Shown piece after piece: positions 49,833 through 59,132 of a DNA stretch of 64,000 nucleotides; position 1 is the stretch's first letter, and each line of letters opens with the position of its first letter. The notes beneath the pieces were generated by a model, which saw nothing but the letters and a program-made list of their open reading frames with translations, was not told the DNA's origin and searched no databases. Origin of the DNA: Poriferisodalis sp026713105 (lineage in GTDB: Bacteria; Actinomycetota; Acidimicrobiia; Acidimicrobiales; Poriferisodalaceae); contig OZ220472.1 of assembly GCA_965115995.1 (NCBI GenBank), positions 2,480,001 through 2,544,000 on the forward strand, read 5' to 3'. Position numbers and translations under genes: made by a program.

Positions 49833-51527
49833 GTGAGCGTCACCGCAGCGATCGACGTGGGAACGAACTCGTTCCACCTGGTCGTCGCATCGGTCGACGC
49901 CGACGGCCACTTCGAGGTGCTGACCCGCGAACGCGAGCCAGTGCGGCTCGGCTCAGGTCCCGAAGACATGAAGCGTCTCGAGCCCGAGGCCATGGACCGC
50001 GGCATCGCCACGCTCGACAGGATGCGGCGCATCGCCGTCCATGCAGGTGCGACCTCGGTCACGGCGGTGGCCACCAGCGCCGTGCGCGAAGCAGACAACC
50101 GCCATGAGTTCACCGAGAGGGCTCGATCCGAGGCCGACGTGGACATCGAGGTGGTGTCGGGCGTCGAGGAAGCCCGGCTGATCCACCTCGGCGTGCTGGG
50201 GGCCATCCCGCTGCTCGACAAGCGCCACCTGATCATCGACATCGGCGGCGGATCCACCGAGTTCATCATCGGCGACGGCGCAGAACCGCTGCTGTTGCGC
50301 AGCCTCAAGCTGGGCTCCATCCGGCTGACCGACCGGTTCTTCCCCGAGGGCCGGACACGCAAACGCGCCGTTCGCGAGTGCCGCATCTACATCGACTCGT
50401 TCCTCGGTCACTTGCCGGCGGAGATTGCCAGGCTCGGCTTCGAGACGGCCGTAGGCACGTCGGGAACCATCACGGCGCTCGCTCGCATGTGCGCGATCCG
50501 GCGCGGCGACCGAGACAGTCGCACCGGCCGGCTGTCGTTCACCGCGAAGGAACTCAAGGCGCTGACGGCGGATCTCGTGGCCGCGTCGACGCCAGATCGA
50601 CGCCTCGAGATCGAGGGCCTCGAGGAGCGCCGAGCCGACATCATCGTGGGCGGCGCCCTGCTCTTGTCCGAGACGTTCAGACTGCTGGGCCTCAAGCGCA
50701 TGGAGGTGTCCGACTTCGCACTGCGCGAGGGCATCTTGTTCGAGCAGATCCGGCGCGCCGCGGCGCCCGAGCTCGACCCGTTCCACCGGCTCGAGGATCT
50801 GCGTCGCTCGGGCGTGATGTACGTGGCGAACAGCTACCACGAAGACCTGCGCCACGCAGAGCACATCACCGACCTCGCCCTAGAGCTGTTCGACGGGCTG
50901 GTCTCGCTGCACGGGCTCGACGGGGAAGACCGTGAGCTGTTCGAAGCGGCTTCTCTGCTGCACAACGTGGGAATCTTCATCTCCCACAGCGCCCACCACC
51001 GCCACAGCTACTACATCATCCGCAACAGCGAGCATCTCACCGGATTCACCGAGCGCGAGATCGAGATCATCGCCCAGGTCGCCCGCTACCACCGCAAGAG
51101 CGCACCCAAGTCCAAGCACGCCGACTTCGCCTCGCTCAGCTCCGCTGACAAGAACAAGGTTCGCTGGATGGCCGCGATGCTGCGCGTCGCGATCGGCCTG
51201 GACCGTTCCAACCGTCAGGTCGTGACACGGGTACGCGTCGCAAACGATCCCGGTCGCTCCGGCGGTCAGCTCAACGGCGAACTCCGGCTGATTGCACGCG
51301 TCTCACCCGACGTCGACACCTCCGTCGAACTCTTCACCGCCGGCGCCCGCAGCGAGTTGCTCGAAGCAGTCGCCGGACGCACGGTGGTGATCGACGTTGA
51401 AGTGGCCGAGTCTGGCAGGGCCGCTCACCCGACGAATGGTGTGACCGGGAATGGCGTGACCGGCACCGCAGACACGACGGCCGGCAAGCCTCGCGCAGAT
51501 GCTGCCGTCGAGGGTTCACCGGCCTGA
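49833..51527 (+). CDS. ppx: Exopolyphosphatase / pppGpp phosphohydrolase (Ppx/GppA)
   Basis: A 564-residue protein. The amino-terminal half is the actin-like Ppx/GppA domain: AAIDVGTNSFHLVVA (phosphate loop), EEARLIHLGVLGAI, and IIDIGGGSTEFI. From about residue 330 a helical HD-like domain follows (DLRHAEHITDLALELFD; LLHNVGIFISHS). It degrades polyphosphate or converts pppGpp to ppGpp in the cytoplasm. The start is GTG 49833. A variable, Gly/Thr/Ala-rich tail of about 40 residues ends the protein. Confidence 0.92.
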   Translation: MSVTAAIDVGTNSFHLVVASVDADGHFEVLTREREPVRLGSGPEDMKRLEPEAMDRGIATLDRMRRIAVHAGATSVTAVATSAVREADNRHEFTERARSEADVDIEVVSGVEEARLIHLGVLGAIPLLDKRHLIIDIGGGSTEFIIGDGAEPLLLRSLKLGSIRLTDRFFPEGRTRKRAVRECRIYIDSFLGHLPAEIARLGFETAVGTSGTITALARMCAIRRGDRDSRTGRLSFTAKELKALTADLVAASTPDRRLEIEGLEERRADIIVGGALLLSETFRLLGLKRMEVSDFALREGILFEQIRRAAAPELDPFHRLEDLRRSGVMYVANSYHEDLRHAEHITDLALELFDGLVSLHGLDGEDRELFEAASLLHNVGIFISHSAHHRHSYYIIRNSEHLTGFTEREIEIIAQVARYHRKSAPKSKHADFASLSSADKNKVRWMAAMLRVAIGLDRSNRQVVTRVRVANDPGRSGGQLNGELRLIARVSPDVDTSVELFTAGARSELLEAVAGRTVVIDVEVAESGRAAHPTNGVTGNGVTGTADTTAGKPRADAAVEGSPA

Positions 51528-51569
51528 GTCAGACGCTCACCGCCCCGAGTCAGTCGCCCGCCGACGCCG

Positions 51570-53594
51570 TCAGCAGCCGCAGGAATACGAGTATCCCGGC
51601 GTGCGGTAGGGCAGCTGCAGCGTCCACCCGACGAGGATCAGATCAGGGTCTGTGAACGTCCGGCCGTACGGCTGTGGGCTGTCTCGGTTGGCCTCGAAGA
51701 TCTGGGGCCACGCGTTGGGATCGCCGAGGTACCACCAAGCGAGCTGGCGAAGCGTGTCGCCGGGCTGGACCACGTAATCGAACTGCAGCTCGCCCGGCTC
51801 CGCGGCATGAACCCGGTCGCCGCCGTCAACGGGGTACTGATCGGAGCTGATCACGCCGTCCAGATCCTCAGCGATGAAGTCTGCGAGAGCTTGCTGGTAG
51901 GTGACGCCCACACGCGTGAAGGTGATATCGCCGAGCGGGTAGCAGTCGCCGCCGTTGGCCAGGAAGTCGACGGTTGCCAAGGTGATCGGTTCGCCGTCGA
52001 CGAGGCGACCGTTGCGAACGATCTCGGTGCCGTCGTCCAGCGTCACCGTGTAGACGCGGTCTCCGTAGTTCGCAACAATCTCGCAATCGCCGTCACGGTC
52101 CACCAGCACGCCTCCCGCCTGCGGGTCGTAGACCACCCTCATGCCGGAGATGTGCGGGAATTGGCCTGACGCATCCGGCAGTGCGCTCAATGCTCGCTCG
52201 AGCAGCTCGACCAGCGTGGCCCGCTCCACGGTTCCCACGACGACAACGTTGTTGAACGGGGCGATGTCCCACGTGGTGCCGACGGTGACCTGTCCGGCCC
52301 CGATCACCGAGTCATTGCGGAGCCCGCCACCGTTCGTGACGGCCACGAGGGGAGCTTCCACGCCGAAGCCAGGCGCAAGGTGCGCACCCCGAACCCGCAA
52401 GGCGTCGGCCATCAGGCTCCCGACGTTGGTCGACTGCGTGCGCAGAACCGGCTTGCGGCCCTCGAGTTGGACTTCGCTCGTGCCGATCTGCGTGCTGTCG
52501 ACCAGTGCAACTTCCGATGTCAGCGGTTCGACGACGTCGCCTTGGACTGTGGGATCGGGTTCGCGGTCGAGCGCGACGCCGATGGAGGCGCCCGCTGCCG
52601 CAGTGACATTGCCGTCCGCGTCGAAGGTCACCTCCAGCTTGCCGATGCAGCGGTAGCCGCCTGGTGCGGTGACTACCGGCACCCGGGCATCGGAAGCATC
52701 GTCGACCCACATCGGGTACGGCGCGACTGGCTCGTCGTCTGGTTGGCAGGTGTCGCCGGGGTTGGCCAGCAGATCGTCGCCGCCGCCGGCGATCACCACG
52801 TCCACGCCGGTGAGCTCGGCAACCAGCGCCACCTCCTCGTTCACGTCCTGCAGATGGCTGACGAGGATGATCTTGTTGACGCCGTCTGCCGCCAACCGGT
52901 CGGCTTCGGCCTGCACCGCAGGCAGCACGGCGCTCACGACGACGTTGCGCGGGCTCGAGATGTTGGGCAGCCACGGGGTCACCGCGCCGATAACGCCGAT
53001 GCGCTCGCCGCCGGTCTCGATCACGGTCGACGGGGCGACCAGCCCGCGCTCTGCCAGCGCCGCGAGGGCCGGTTCGGCCGAGACGTCGATGTTGGCGCTC
53101 AGGAACGGGATCGGCGGGTCGAAGCCTTCGATGAAGCGGGCCGTGACGTCAGGCCCGAAGTCGAAGTCGTGGTTGCCGAGCGCCATGGCGTCGTACACAC
53201 CGCTGAGCGCGACCGAGTCGTACATCGGCCCCTCGCGTTCGAGCGACACGCCCAGCTCCAGCGATGCCAGGAAGTTGTCTCCCGACGTCAGCGTCACCAC
53301 AGGTCCGGCGGCGGCGGCCTGCAACTCACGCATCGCGGCGACGAACCTCGCGACACCCGGGAAGCCAGATTCGGCGTCACCCAGCAGCTTCGACTCGCCG
53401 TCGTTGTTGTGCAGGATGGTCACCGTGACAGCACCGGCGGAGATCAAGACTGGCTCGGCTTCGCCGTTGTCGGCTTGGGCGCCCGATGGCACCGCTGCCA
53501 AGGGCACCGCCAGCAATACGGCGAGCGCCGCGGCGGCCCACCTCACGAGACCGACTCGGCGTCGGCGCATCCCTGGGTCAGTCAAATTGGCCAT
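51570..53594 (-). CDS. Secreted 5'-nucleotidase-like metallophosphoesterase with LysM tail
   Basis: A 674-residue exported protein. A basic amino terminus and hydrophobic core (residues 10-40, ending near SGAQA) form the signal. The metallophosphoesterase domain has ILHNNDGES, SGDNFLA, and GNHDFDFG; the usual GGHSH motif reads AGGGDDLL, as in a marine/actinobacterial subgroup. A 5'-nucleotidase carboxy-terminal domain follows (TNGGGLRNDS, DIAPFNN). Residues 606-662 are a LysM domain (VVQPGDTLRQLAWWYLGD) that should hold it on peptidoglycan. Two cysteines end the chain (SCGC). Probable role: release of phosphate or nucleosides outside the cell. Confidence 0.88.
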   Translation of the reverse strand: MANLTDPGMRRRRVGLVRWAAAALAVLLAVPLAAVPSGAQADNGEAEPVLISAGAVTVTILHNNDGESKLLGDAESGFPGVARFVAAMRELQAAAAGPVVTLTSGDNFLASLELGVSLEREGPMYDSVALSGVYDAMALGNHDFDFGPDVTARFIEGFDPPIPFLSANIDVSAEPALAALAERGLVAPSTVIETGGERIGVIGAVTPWLPNISSPRNVVVSAVLPAVQAEADRLAADGVNKIILVSHLQDVNEEVALVAELTGVDVVIAGGGDDLLANPGDTCQPDDEPVAPYPMWVDDASDARVPVVTAPGGYRCIGKLEVTFDADGNVTAAAGASIGVALDREPDPTVQGDVVEPLTSEVALVDSTQIGTSEVQLEGRKPVLRTQSTNVGSLMADALRVRGAHLAPGFGVEAPLVAVTNGGGLRNDSVIGAGQVTVGTTWDIAPFNNVVVVGTVERATLVELLERALSALPDASGQFPHISGMRVVYDPQAGGVLVDRDGDCEIVANYGDRVYTVTLDDGTEIVRNGRLVDGEPITLATVDFLANGGDCYPLGDITFTRVGVTYQQALADFIAEDLDGVISSDQYPVDGGDRVHAAEPGELQFDYVVQPGDTLRQLAWWYLGDPNAWPQIFEANRDSPQPYGRTFTDPDLILVGWTLQLPYRTPGYSYSCGC

Positions 53595-53708
53595 AGTCAC
53601 CCACGGGACGGTAGCTTGCCCGGCTGATTGCCTCGATGCGCTCAGCCTGGGTCGCCAGACGTCGCGCGAATCTCCGGCATCGCACACCGCTACGGAAGGA
53701 CGCCGACG

Positions 53709-56039
53709 ATGTACACAGCGCTCGGTCGGTGGTGCTTCCGCCACCCATGGCGAGTCTTCGCAGCGTGGTTGGGCTTCGCGGTCGCCGCCGGCCTGACCGC
53801 CGGTCTGGTCGGTGCCAGCTACGGCGCCGCGCTCAGCACCCCCGATTCCGAGAGCGATCACGCTGCTGACGTGCTCGAAGCCCACTTCGGCAACCTTGGC
53901 TCCAACATCGGCGGCTCGATCGTGGTCAAGTCCAGCTCGGGCGTCGACGATCCTGCCGTCCGCTCGGCGCTGACCGAGGTGTTCGTCGCCGTCGACGCCA
54001 TCGACCAAGTGACCGTCAACTCGCCCTACGACCCCGGCGGCCGGCAATTCATCGCACAGCAGGGCCCCCGCGCGGGCCAGATCGCCGTCGCCGAAGTCGA
54101 GATCAGCCGTTCGTTCAATGTCGACGAAGCAGGCGGTCTCGGCGAGCACATTGACGAGCTCATCGACGACAGCGGCTTGCGCGACATGCCGGGTGTCGAG
54201 GTGGAAGTGGGCGGCCAATGGCTCGCCGGGCAAGAGCCACCCGAGACCGAAGCCATCGGGCTCGCATTCGCCGTGTTCGTGCTGATTGCAGCCGTCGGCT
54301 CAGTGGTTGCCATGGGCGTAACCGTCGGCACGGCGCTCATCGGCGTCGGCATCGGCGCGCTCGCCATCACGGTCCTCTCCAACCTGGCCACCGTGCCCGA
54401 CATCGCGCCGACACTCGGGGTCATGATCGGGCTCGGCGTGGGAATCGACTACGCGCTGATCATTCTCAACCGCTATCGAGAATGGGTTCGCAGCGGCTTC
54501 GGACCGCTGGATGCCGTCGGCGCCGCGCTCGATTCCGCCGGCCGTTCGGTGGTCTTCGCCGGTGCGACTGTGGTGGTGTCGCTGCTGGGTCTGCTGCTCA
54601 TGGGCCTGCCGTTCGTGGCCGGCTTGGGGCTGTCGGCGGCGATCACCGTCTCAATCGTGATGGCCGGCTCGATGACGCTGCTGCCCGCCGTGCTGGGGCT
54701 GATGAGGAACCGGATGGCCACCACCAGGGTCCGCGGCATGCTCGCTGCGGCGCTGGTAGCAGTGGCGCTGCTGGGCTTCGGCCTCGGCTTCCGCCCGCTG
54801 CTGGCCGGGCTGCCCGCGGCCGCCGCCGTCCTGCTCGCAGGGGCTTTCGGAGGCCCCCGCAACCCGTTGCGGCGGATCCTGCACCACCGCCAGCCCAAGC
54901 CGCTGCGCGACACTGCCTGGTACCGGCTCAGCCGGGTCGTGCAGCACCGGGCCTGGCTGTTCGCGCTGGGCGGCACCGCCGTGCTGGTCGTCGCCGCCGC
55001 TCCGGTGTTCGCATTGCGGCTGGGCTTCTCCGACGAGGGAAACTTCCCGCCCGACAGCACGACGCGCAAGGCCTACGACCTGATCGCCGAGGGCTTCGGC
55101 CCGGGCGCGAACGGCCCGTTGCTGATCGTGGCTGAGACGTCGGGCAACGACGACCTTGTCGCCCTGCTGGAGCTGACCAACGCACTGAACCGCACCGATG
55201 GCGTCACGGCAGCGTCGCCCCCCTTCCCGAGCCCCGACGGCGGGGCCGCAATGATCCGGGTGCTCCCCGCAACCGGTCCCCAAGACGCAGAGACCGAGAC
55301 GCTCGTGCACACGATGCGCGACAGCGTGATTCCCCGAACGATGGACGGCACTGGTGTCGACGCGCTCGTCGGCGGTGCCGTCGCGTTCCGCATCGACTTC
55401 AGCGACTACATCGCCGGCCGCATGCTGATCTTCTTCGGCGCCGTGCTGGGCGCGTCATTCCTGCTGCTGATGGCGGTATTCCGCTCGCTGGTCGTGCCGC
55501 TCAAGGCGGTCATCATGAACATGCTGTCGATCGGTGCGTCCTATGGCGTACTGGTGGCCGTGTTCCAGTGGGGCTGGTTCGGCAGCGTGCTCGGCATCCA
55601 GCCGGCGCCGATCGAGCCGTTCATCCCGATGATGCTGTTTGCCGTGCTGTTCGGCCTGTCGATGGACTACGAGGTTTTCCTGCTGTCACGCATGAAAGAG
55701 GAGTACGAGCGAACCGGCGACCCGGTCAACTCTGTTGCCGACGGTCTGGCCGCAACGGCCCGGGTCATCACCGCTGCCGCAGCGATCATGGTGGTGGTCT
55801 TCGGCAGCTTCGTGCTCGAAGAAGAGCGCGTGGTCAAGCTGTTCGGCCTCGGCCTCGCCACGGCCATCGCCATCGACGCCACGCTCGTGCGGATGCTCAT
55901 CGTGCCCTCCACCATGGAGCTGCTCGGCGACCGCAACTGGTGGCTGCCAGCCTGGCTCGACCGGATCATCCCCAACCTGCGCGTCGAAGGCGAACTGCCC
56001 AATGTCGAAATGGAGGAGTCGTCCCTCGACGACGCCTGA
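53709..56039 (+). CDS. MMPL-family RND transporter
   Basis: A 776-residue polytopic protein with the twofold RND layout: a single span near the start (RVFAAWLGFAVAAGLTAGL), an extracytoplasmic domain, five spans, then the same again. The proton-relay motifs are GLGVGIDYALIILNRYRE and FGLSMDYEVFLLSRMKEEY. MMPL proteins export lipids or take part in envelope maintenance. ATG 53709 follows GGAAGGA; a longer frame starts at 53628. Divergent from the LysM nucleotidase (114 bp). No regulator or lipid-biosynthesis gene is adjacent. Confidence 0.92.
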   Translation: MYTALGRWCFRHPWRVFAAWLGFAVAAGLTAGLVGASYGAALSTPDSESDHAADVLEAHFGNLGSNIGGSIVVKSSSGVDDPAVRSALTEVFVAVDAIDQVTVNSPYDPGGRQFIAQQGPRAGQIAVAEVEISRSFNVDEAGGLGEHIDELIDDSGLRDMPGVEVEVGGQWLAGQEPPETEAIGLAFAVFVLIAAVGSVVAMGVTVGTALIGVGIGALAITVLSNLATVPDIAPTLGVMIGLGVGIDYALIILNRYREWVRSGFGPLDAVGAALDSAGRSVVFAGATVVVSLLGLLLMGLPFVAGLGLSAAITVSIVMAGSMTLLPAVLGLMRNRMATTRVRGMLAAALVAVALLGFGLGFRPLLAGLPAAAAVLLAGAFGGPRNPLRRILHHRQPKPLRDTAWYRLSRVVQHRAWLFALGGTAVLVVAAAPVFALRLGFSDEGNFPPDSTTRKAYDLIAEGFGPGANGPLLIVAETSGNDDLVALLELTNALNRTDGVTAASPPFPSPDGGAAMIRVLPATGPQDAETETLVHTMRDSVIPRTMDGTGVDALVGGAVAFRIDFSDYIAGRMLIFFGAVLGASFLLLMAVFRSLVVPLKAVIMNMLSIGASYGVLVAVFQWGWFGSVLGIQPAPIEPFIPMMLFAVLFGLSMDYEVFLLSRMKEEYERTGDPVNSVADGLAATARVITAAAAIMVVVFGSFVLEEERVVKLFGLGLATAIAIDATLVRMLIVPSTMELLGDRNWWLPAWLDRIIPNLRVEGELPNVEMEESSLDDA

Positions 56040-56159
56040 AGACCCGAGCGGTTAGATGCGGTTGGACGACCTAAATTGCCGCAAGCCCGGGGTTTGGCGG
56101 CACGTTCGCTCGCTTACTCGCGCAGCTCGTCAGCCAGTGCGGCGGGTCAACCGCTCCAC

Positions 56160-56660
56160 TCAGCCCGTGGCGAAGTCAGCCACCTCGGCACCGCTGGCGC
56201 GCACCAGCTCGTCGGGCCTCAGCTCGAACACGGTGTCGGGCGTCCCGGCCGCCGCCCACACGGTGTCGTAACCCAGCAAGGCCCCGTCGACGACGGCCCG
56301 CAGCGGCCGGACGTGCCCGAACGGGGGCGTGCCGCCGATGGCGTAGCCCGTGGCCTCCCGCACGCCATCGGCATCGGCCCGTGTGATCGTGCCCCCGAGC
56401 AGTTCGCCCAGCCGCTTGGTGTCGACCCGGTTTGCCCCCGACGTCAGCGCCAGCACCGCCTCGCCGTCGCACAGGAACACGAGCGACTTCACGATCTGGC
56501 CCAGCGCGCAGCCCACCGCCGCAGCCGCCTGCTCGGCAGTACGGGTGCCCTCGGGAAAGCGCGAGATCTCCGGTGCGAGTCCCTGTGCGCGGGCCCCGGC
56601 CAGGAACCGTTCCCGTGCGCTCAGGCGCGCCGAACCGGGCTGGTCGCTGCCGGTCACCAC
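56160..56660 (-). CDS. ybaK: YbaK/EbsC-family aminoacyl-tRNA deacylase
   Basis: A 166-residue protein of the YbaK/ProX editing family: TAEQAAAAVGCALGQIVKSLVF with the conserved Lys, an NRVDTKRLGELLG segment, ATGYAIGGTPPFGH (the conserved GxxPPFGH loop) and a final TVWAAAGTPDTVFEL strand. Such enzymes remove mischarged amino acids, often cysteine or alanine from tRNA-Pro. The start is GTG 56660. It is 68 bp downstream of the LLM gene on the same strand. Confidence 0.9.
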   Translation of the reverse strand: MVTGSDQPGSARLSARERFLAGARAQGLAPEISRFPEGTRTAEQAAAAVGCALGQIVKSLVFLCDGEAVLALTSGANRVDTKRLGELLGGTITRADADGVREATGYAIGGTPPFGHVRPLRAVVDGALLGYDTVWAAAGTPDTVFELRPDELVRASGAEVADFATG

Positions 56661-56728
56661 TGACCTGACTTTCCGTTTGGCCTGACTACCGTTCGGCCTG
56701 GCTGTCGTTTCGGCGCGTTGCCGGGCAG

Positions 56729-57775
56729 CTACTCGGCCCAGGCCTTGACCTGGGAGATGACCTCGAGGGGGTTCTCGGTCTCGGGCGGGACGGTGATGTC
56801 CAAGTAGTTGACGCCGACCGAACGGTACACCTCGATCCGCTCCTGCACCCGCTCGGGATCGCCGGTCAGGCTGGCCCGGTCGACATAGTCGTCGGGCACT
56901 GCGGCGAAGGCCTCGTCGCGCTTGCCGGTCAGGAACAGGTCCTGGATCTTCTCGGCCTCGTCCACGTAGCCGTACCGCTTGAACAGGTCGTTGTAGAAGT
57001 TCTTGTCGCGGGCACCCATGCCGCCGACGTAGAAGCCCACGTTGTCGCGCACTCCCTTGCGGACCGCATCGACCATCTGGCCCGATCCCAGCGCAACGGT
57101 GCCGCCGGCCACGATTTGCAGATCGCCCAAGTCGTCGGCGCGCCGGGCACGGCCTGCTGCCAGCGATTCACCCCACACGTCGTTGAACTTCTCGGGCAGG
57201 AAGTGGATCGGCTGCCACACGTTGGCCAGCTCGGCGGTCAGCTCGACATTGCGCGGCCCGATCGAGGCGACCGCAATCGGGATGTCGGTGCGATACGGCT
57301 TGCCCATCCGCTTGAGCGGCTTGCCCAGGCCAGTTCCGCCGTCGTAGGGAAGGCTGATGGCACTGCCGTCGTGGACGACCCGGTCGCCCGACCACACCTT
57401 GCGGCAGATCTCGATGACGTCGCGGGTGCGGCCGAGCGGCTTCGAGAACGGCACGCCGTGCCAGCCCTCGATCACCTGCGGTCCCGAGGTGCCCAGGCCC
57501 AAGATGAAGCGGCCCTCCGACAGCGTGTCGATGGTCATGCCGGTCTGGGCCAAGATCGTTGGGCTGCGGGAGTAGATCGGCAGGATGCCCGTCATGATCT
57601 CCATGCGCTCGGTCTTGCCGGCCACGAATGCCAAGGTCGAGACCAGGTCGAAGCCGTAGACCTCGCCGCCCCACACCATGTCGACGCCGGCCGCTTCGAG
57701 GTCGGCAACATGCTGGCTGAGCCGCTTGGGGTCCAAGCTCGCACCGGCGCCGATTGCCATGGATATCTTCATCAT
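56729..57775 (-). CDS. LLM-class F420-dependent oxidoreductase (Rv3520c-like)
   Basis: A 348-residue luciferase-like enzyme closely patterned on the mycobacterial Rv3520c family (TIGR03559): WGGEVYGFDLVSTLAF, MTGILPIYSRSPTILAQTG, LGLGTSGPQVIEGWHG, TGLGKPLKRMGKPYRTDIP and FYVGGMGARDKNFYND. The GTSGPQ turn binds the F420 phosphate in this class. Start ATG 57775, with a second ATG next to it. Divergent from the acyl-CoA dehydrogenase (67 bp), so the two may share control and act on related CoA-linked substrates. Confidence 0.88.
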   Translation of the reverse strand: MMKISMAIGAGASLDPKRLSQHVADLEAAGVDMVWGGEVYGFDLVSTLAFVAGKTERMEIMTGILPIYSRSPTILAQTGMTIDTLSEGRFILGLGTSGPQVIEGWHGVPFSKPLGRTRDVIEICRKVWSGDRVVHDGSAISLPYDGGTGLGKPLKRMGKPYRTDIPIAVASIGPRNVELTAELANVWQPIHFLPEKFNDVWGESLAAGRARRADDLGDLQIVAGGTVALGSGQMVDAVRKGVRDNVGFYVGGMGARDKNFYNDLFKRYGYVDEAEKIQDLFLTGKRDEAFAAVPDDYVDRASLTGDPERVQERIEVYRSVGVNYLDITVPPETENPLEVISQVKAWAE

Positions 57776-57842
57776 CTAACTCCGTCTGCTTCGAGGTCGG
57801 TTGCATGGTAATAGCAACACCACAACATCGTCAGGTCCGCTC

Positions 57843-59015
57843 ATGACAGACGTCTCCGACGAGATCATCGACACGCTACGTCGCTGGGTGGACGAGGTGG
57901 TCGTGCCCGGATCGTCAGCGCTGGAACTGGCCGACGAATACCCAACCGAGATGGCCACGCAGATGGAGGACTTCGGTCTGTTCGGCGCGACGATCCCCGA
58001 ATCGCACGGCGGGCTCGATCTCGACCATGTGACCTACGCCCGGGTGATCGAGGAGCTCTCGCGAGGGTGGATGTCGCTGGCGGGCATCGTCAACAGCCAC
58101 CTAATCTGCGCCAAGCTCATCGAACGCTTCGGCACCGAAGCCCAACAAGACCGATCCCTCCCCCAGATGGCGACCGGCAAACTGCGCGGCTGCTTCTCGC
58201 TGTCCGAGCCCGACAGCGGCTCCGACGCGGGCGCCCTGCGCTGCCGTGCGGTGCGCGACGGCGACGAGTTCGTCATCAACGGCACGAAGATGTGGGTGAC
58301 CAACGGCGAGCGTGCGGGCATCGTGGCGCTCCTGGCGCGTGTGCCCGAGGGAGACCCGTCGGGAAGCTCGGGCATCACCTGCTTCCTGGTGGACAAGACG
58401 CCGGGCACGCACTCCGGCGGCATCACGGTCAGCCGCAAGATCGACAAGATCGGCTACCGCGGGCTCGAGACGGTCGAGATGTCGTATGTGGATCACCGCG
58501 TCCCGGCCGACCGGGTGCTCGGCGGCGACGGTCTCGACGGACCCGGAGGCATCGGCAACGGCCTGCGCTGGGCGCTTGCCGCGCTCGAGCTCGGTCGCAT
58601 CAACGTGGCTGCCCGGGGCGTCGGCGTCGCCCAAGCTGCCTACGACGCAGCGGTGGCATATGCGAAGCAACGCGAGGCATTCGGCAAGCCCATCGCCAAG
58701 CACCAGGCCATCGCATTCAAGATCGCCGAGATGGCCACCAAGCTGCACGCTGCGCGGCTGATGACCTACGACGCCGCCCGCAAGGCCGATGCCGGCGAGC
58801 GGGTCGACCTGGCCGCGGGCATGGCCAAGCTGTTCGCCTCCGAGACAGCGGCAGAGCTGTCGCTCGACGCCATGCGCATCCACGGCGGCAACGGCTTCTC
58901 CACCGAGTACCCGGTGGAGCGCTACTACCGCGACGCCCCGCTCATGATCATCGGCGAGGGCACGAGCGAGATCCAGAAGCTCGTCATCAGCAGGGCACTG
59001 CTCGCCGACGATTGA
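57843..59015 (+). CDS. Acyl-CoA dehydrogenase
   Basis: A 390-residue flavoprotein of the short/medium-chain type: LSEPDSGSDAGALRCRA, KMWVTNGERAGI, RINVAARGVGVAQAAYDAAVAYAKQR, shortened as GVGVAQAAYDAAVAYA, and IIGEGTSEIQKLVISR with the catalytic Glu372. ATG 57843 gives the normal start; a frame from 57801 adds 14 residues without a ribosome site. Oxidises an acyl-CoA and passes electrons to ETF. Unlike the copy at 44263 it keeps the catalytic Glu. Confidence 0.93.
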   Translation: MTDVSDEIIDTLRRWVDEVVVPGSSALELADEYPTEMATQMEDFGLFGATIPESHGGLDLDHVTYARVIEELSRGWMSLAGIVNSHLICAKLIERFGTEAQQDRSLPQMATGKLRGCFSLSEPDSGSDAGALRCRAVRDGDEFVINGTKMWVTNGERAGIVALLARVPEGDPSGSSGITCFLVDKTPGTHSGGITVSRKIDKIGYRGLETVEMSYVDHRVPADRVLGGDGLDGPGGIGNGLRWALAALELGRINVAARGVGVAQAAYDAAVAYAKQREAFGKPIAKHQAIAFKIAEMATKLHAARLMTYDAARKADAGERVDLAAGMAKLFASETAAELSLDAMRIHGGNGFSTEYPVERYYRDAPLMIIGEGTSEIQKLVISRALLADD

Positions 59016-59132
59016 CGGGTTGGTACCGCGGCCGGCGCCAGCGTCGCTGCACCATCGTGCCTGCTGCTGTTCGCTGCGCTCCCGAGCGGCCCGCCCTCTA
59101 GGTTGACCGTCACGCACGTGGAGGCATGAGCA

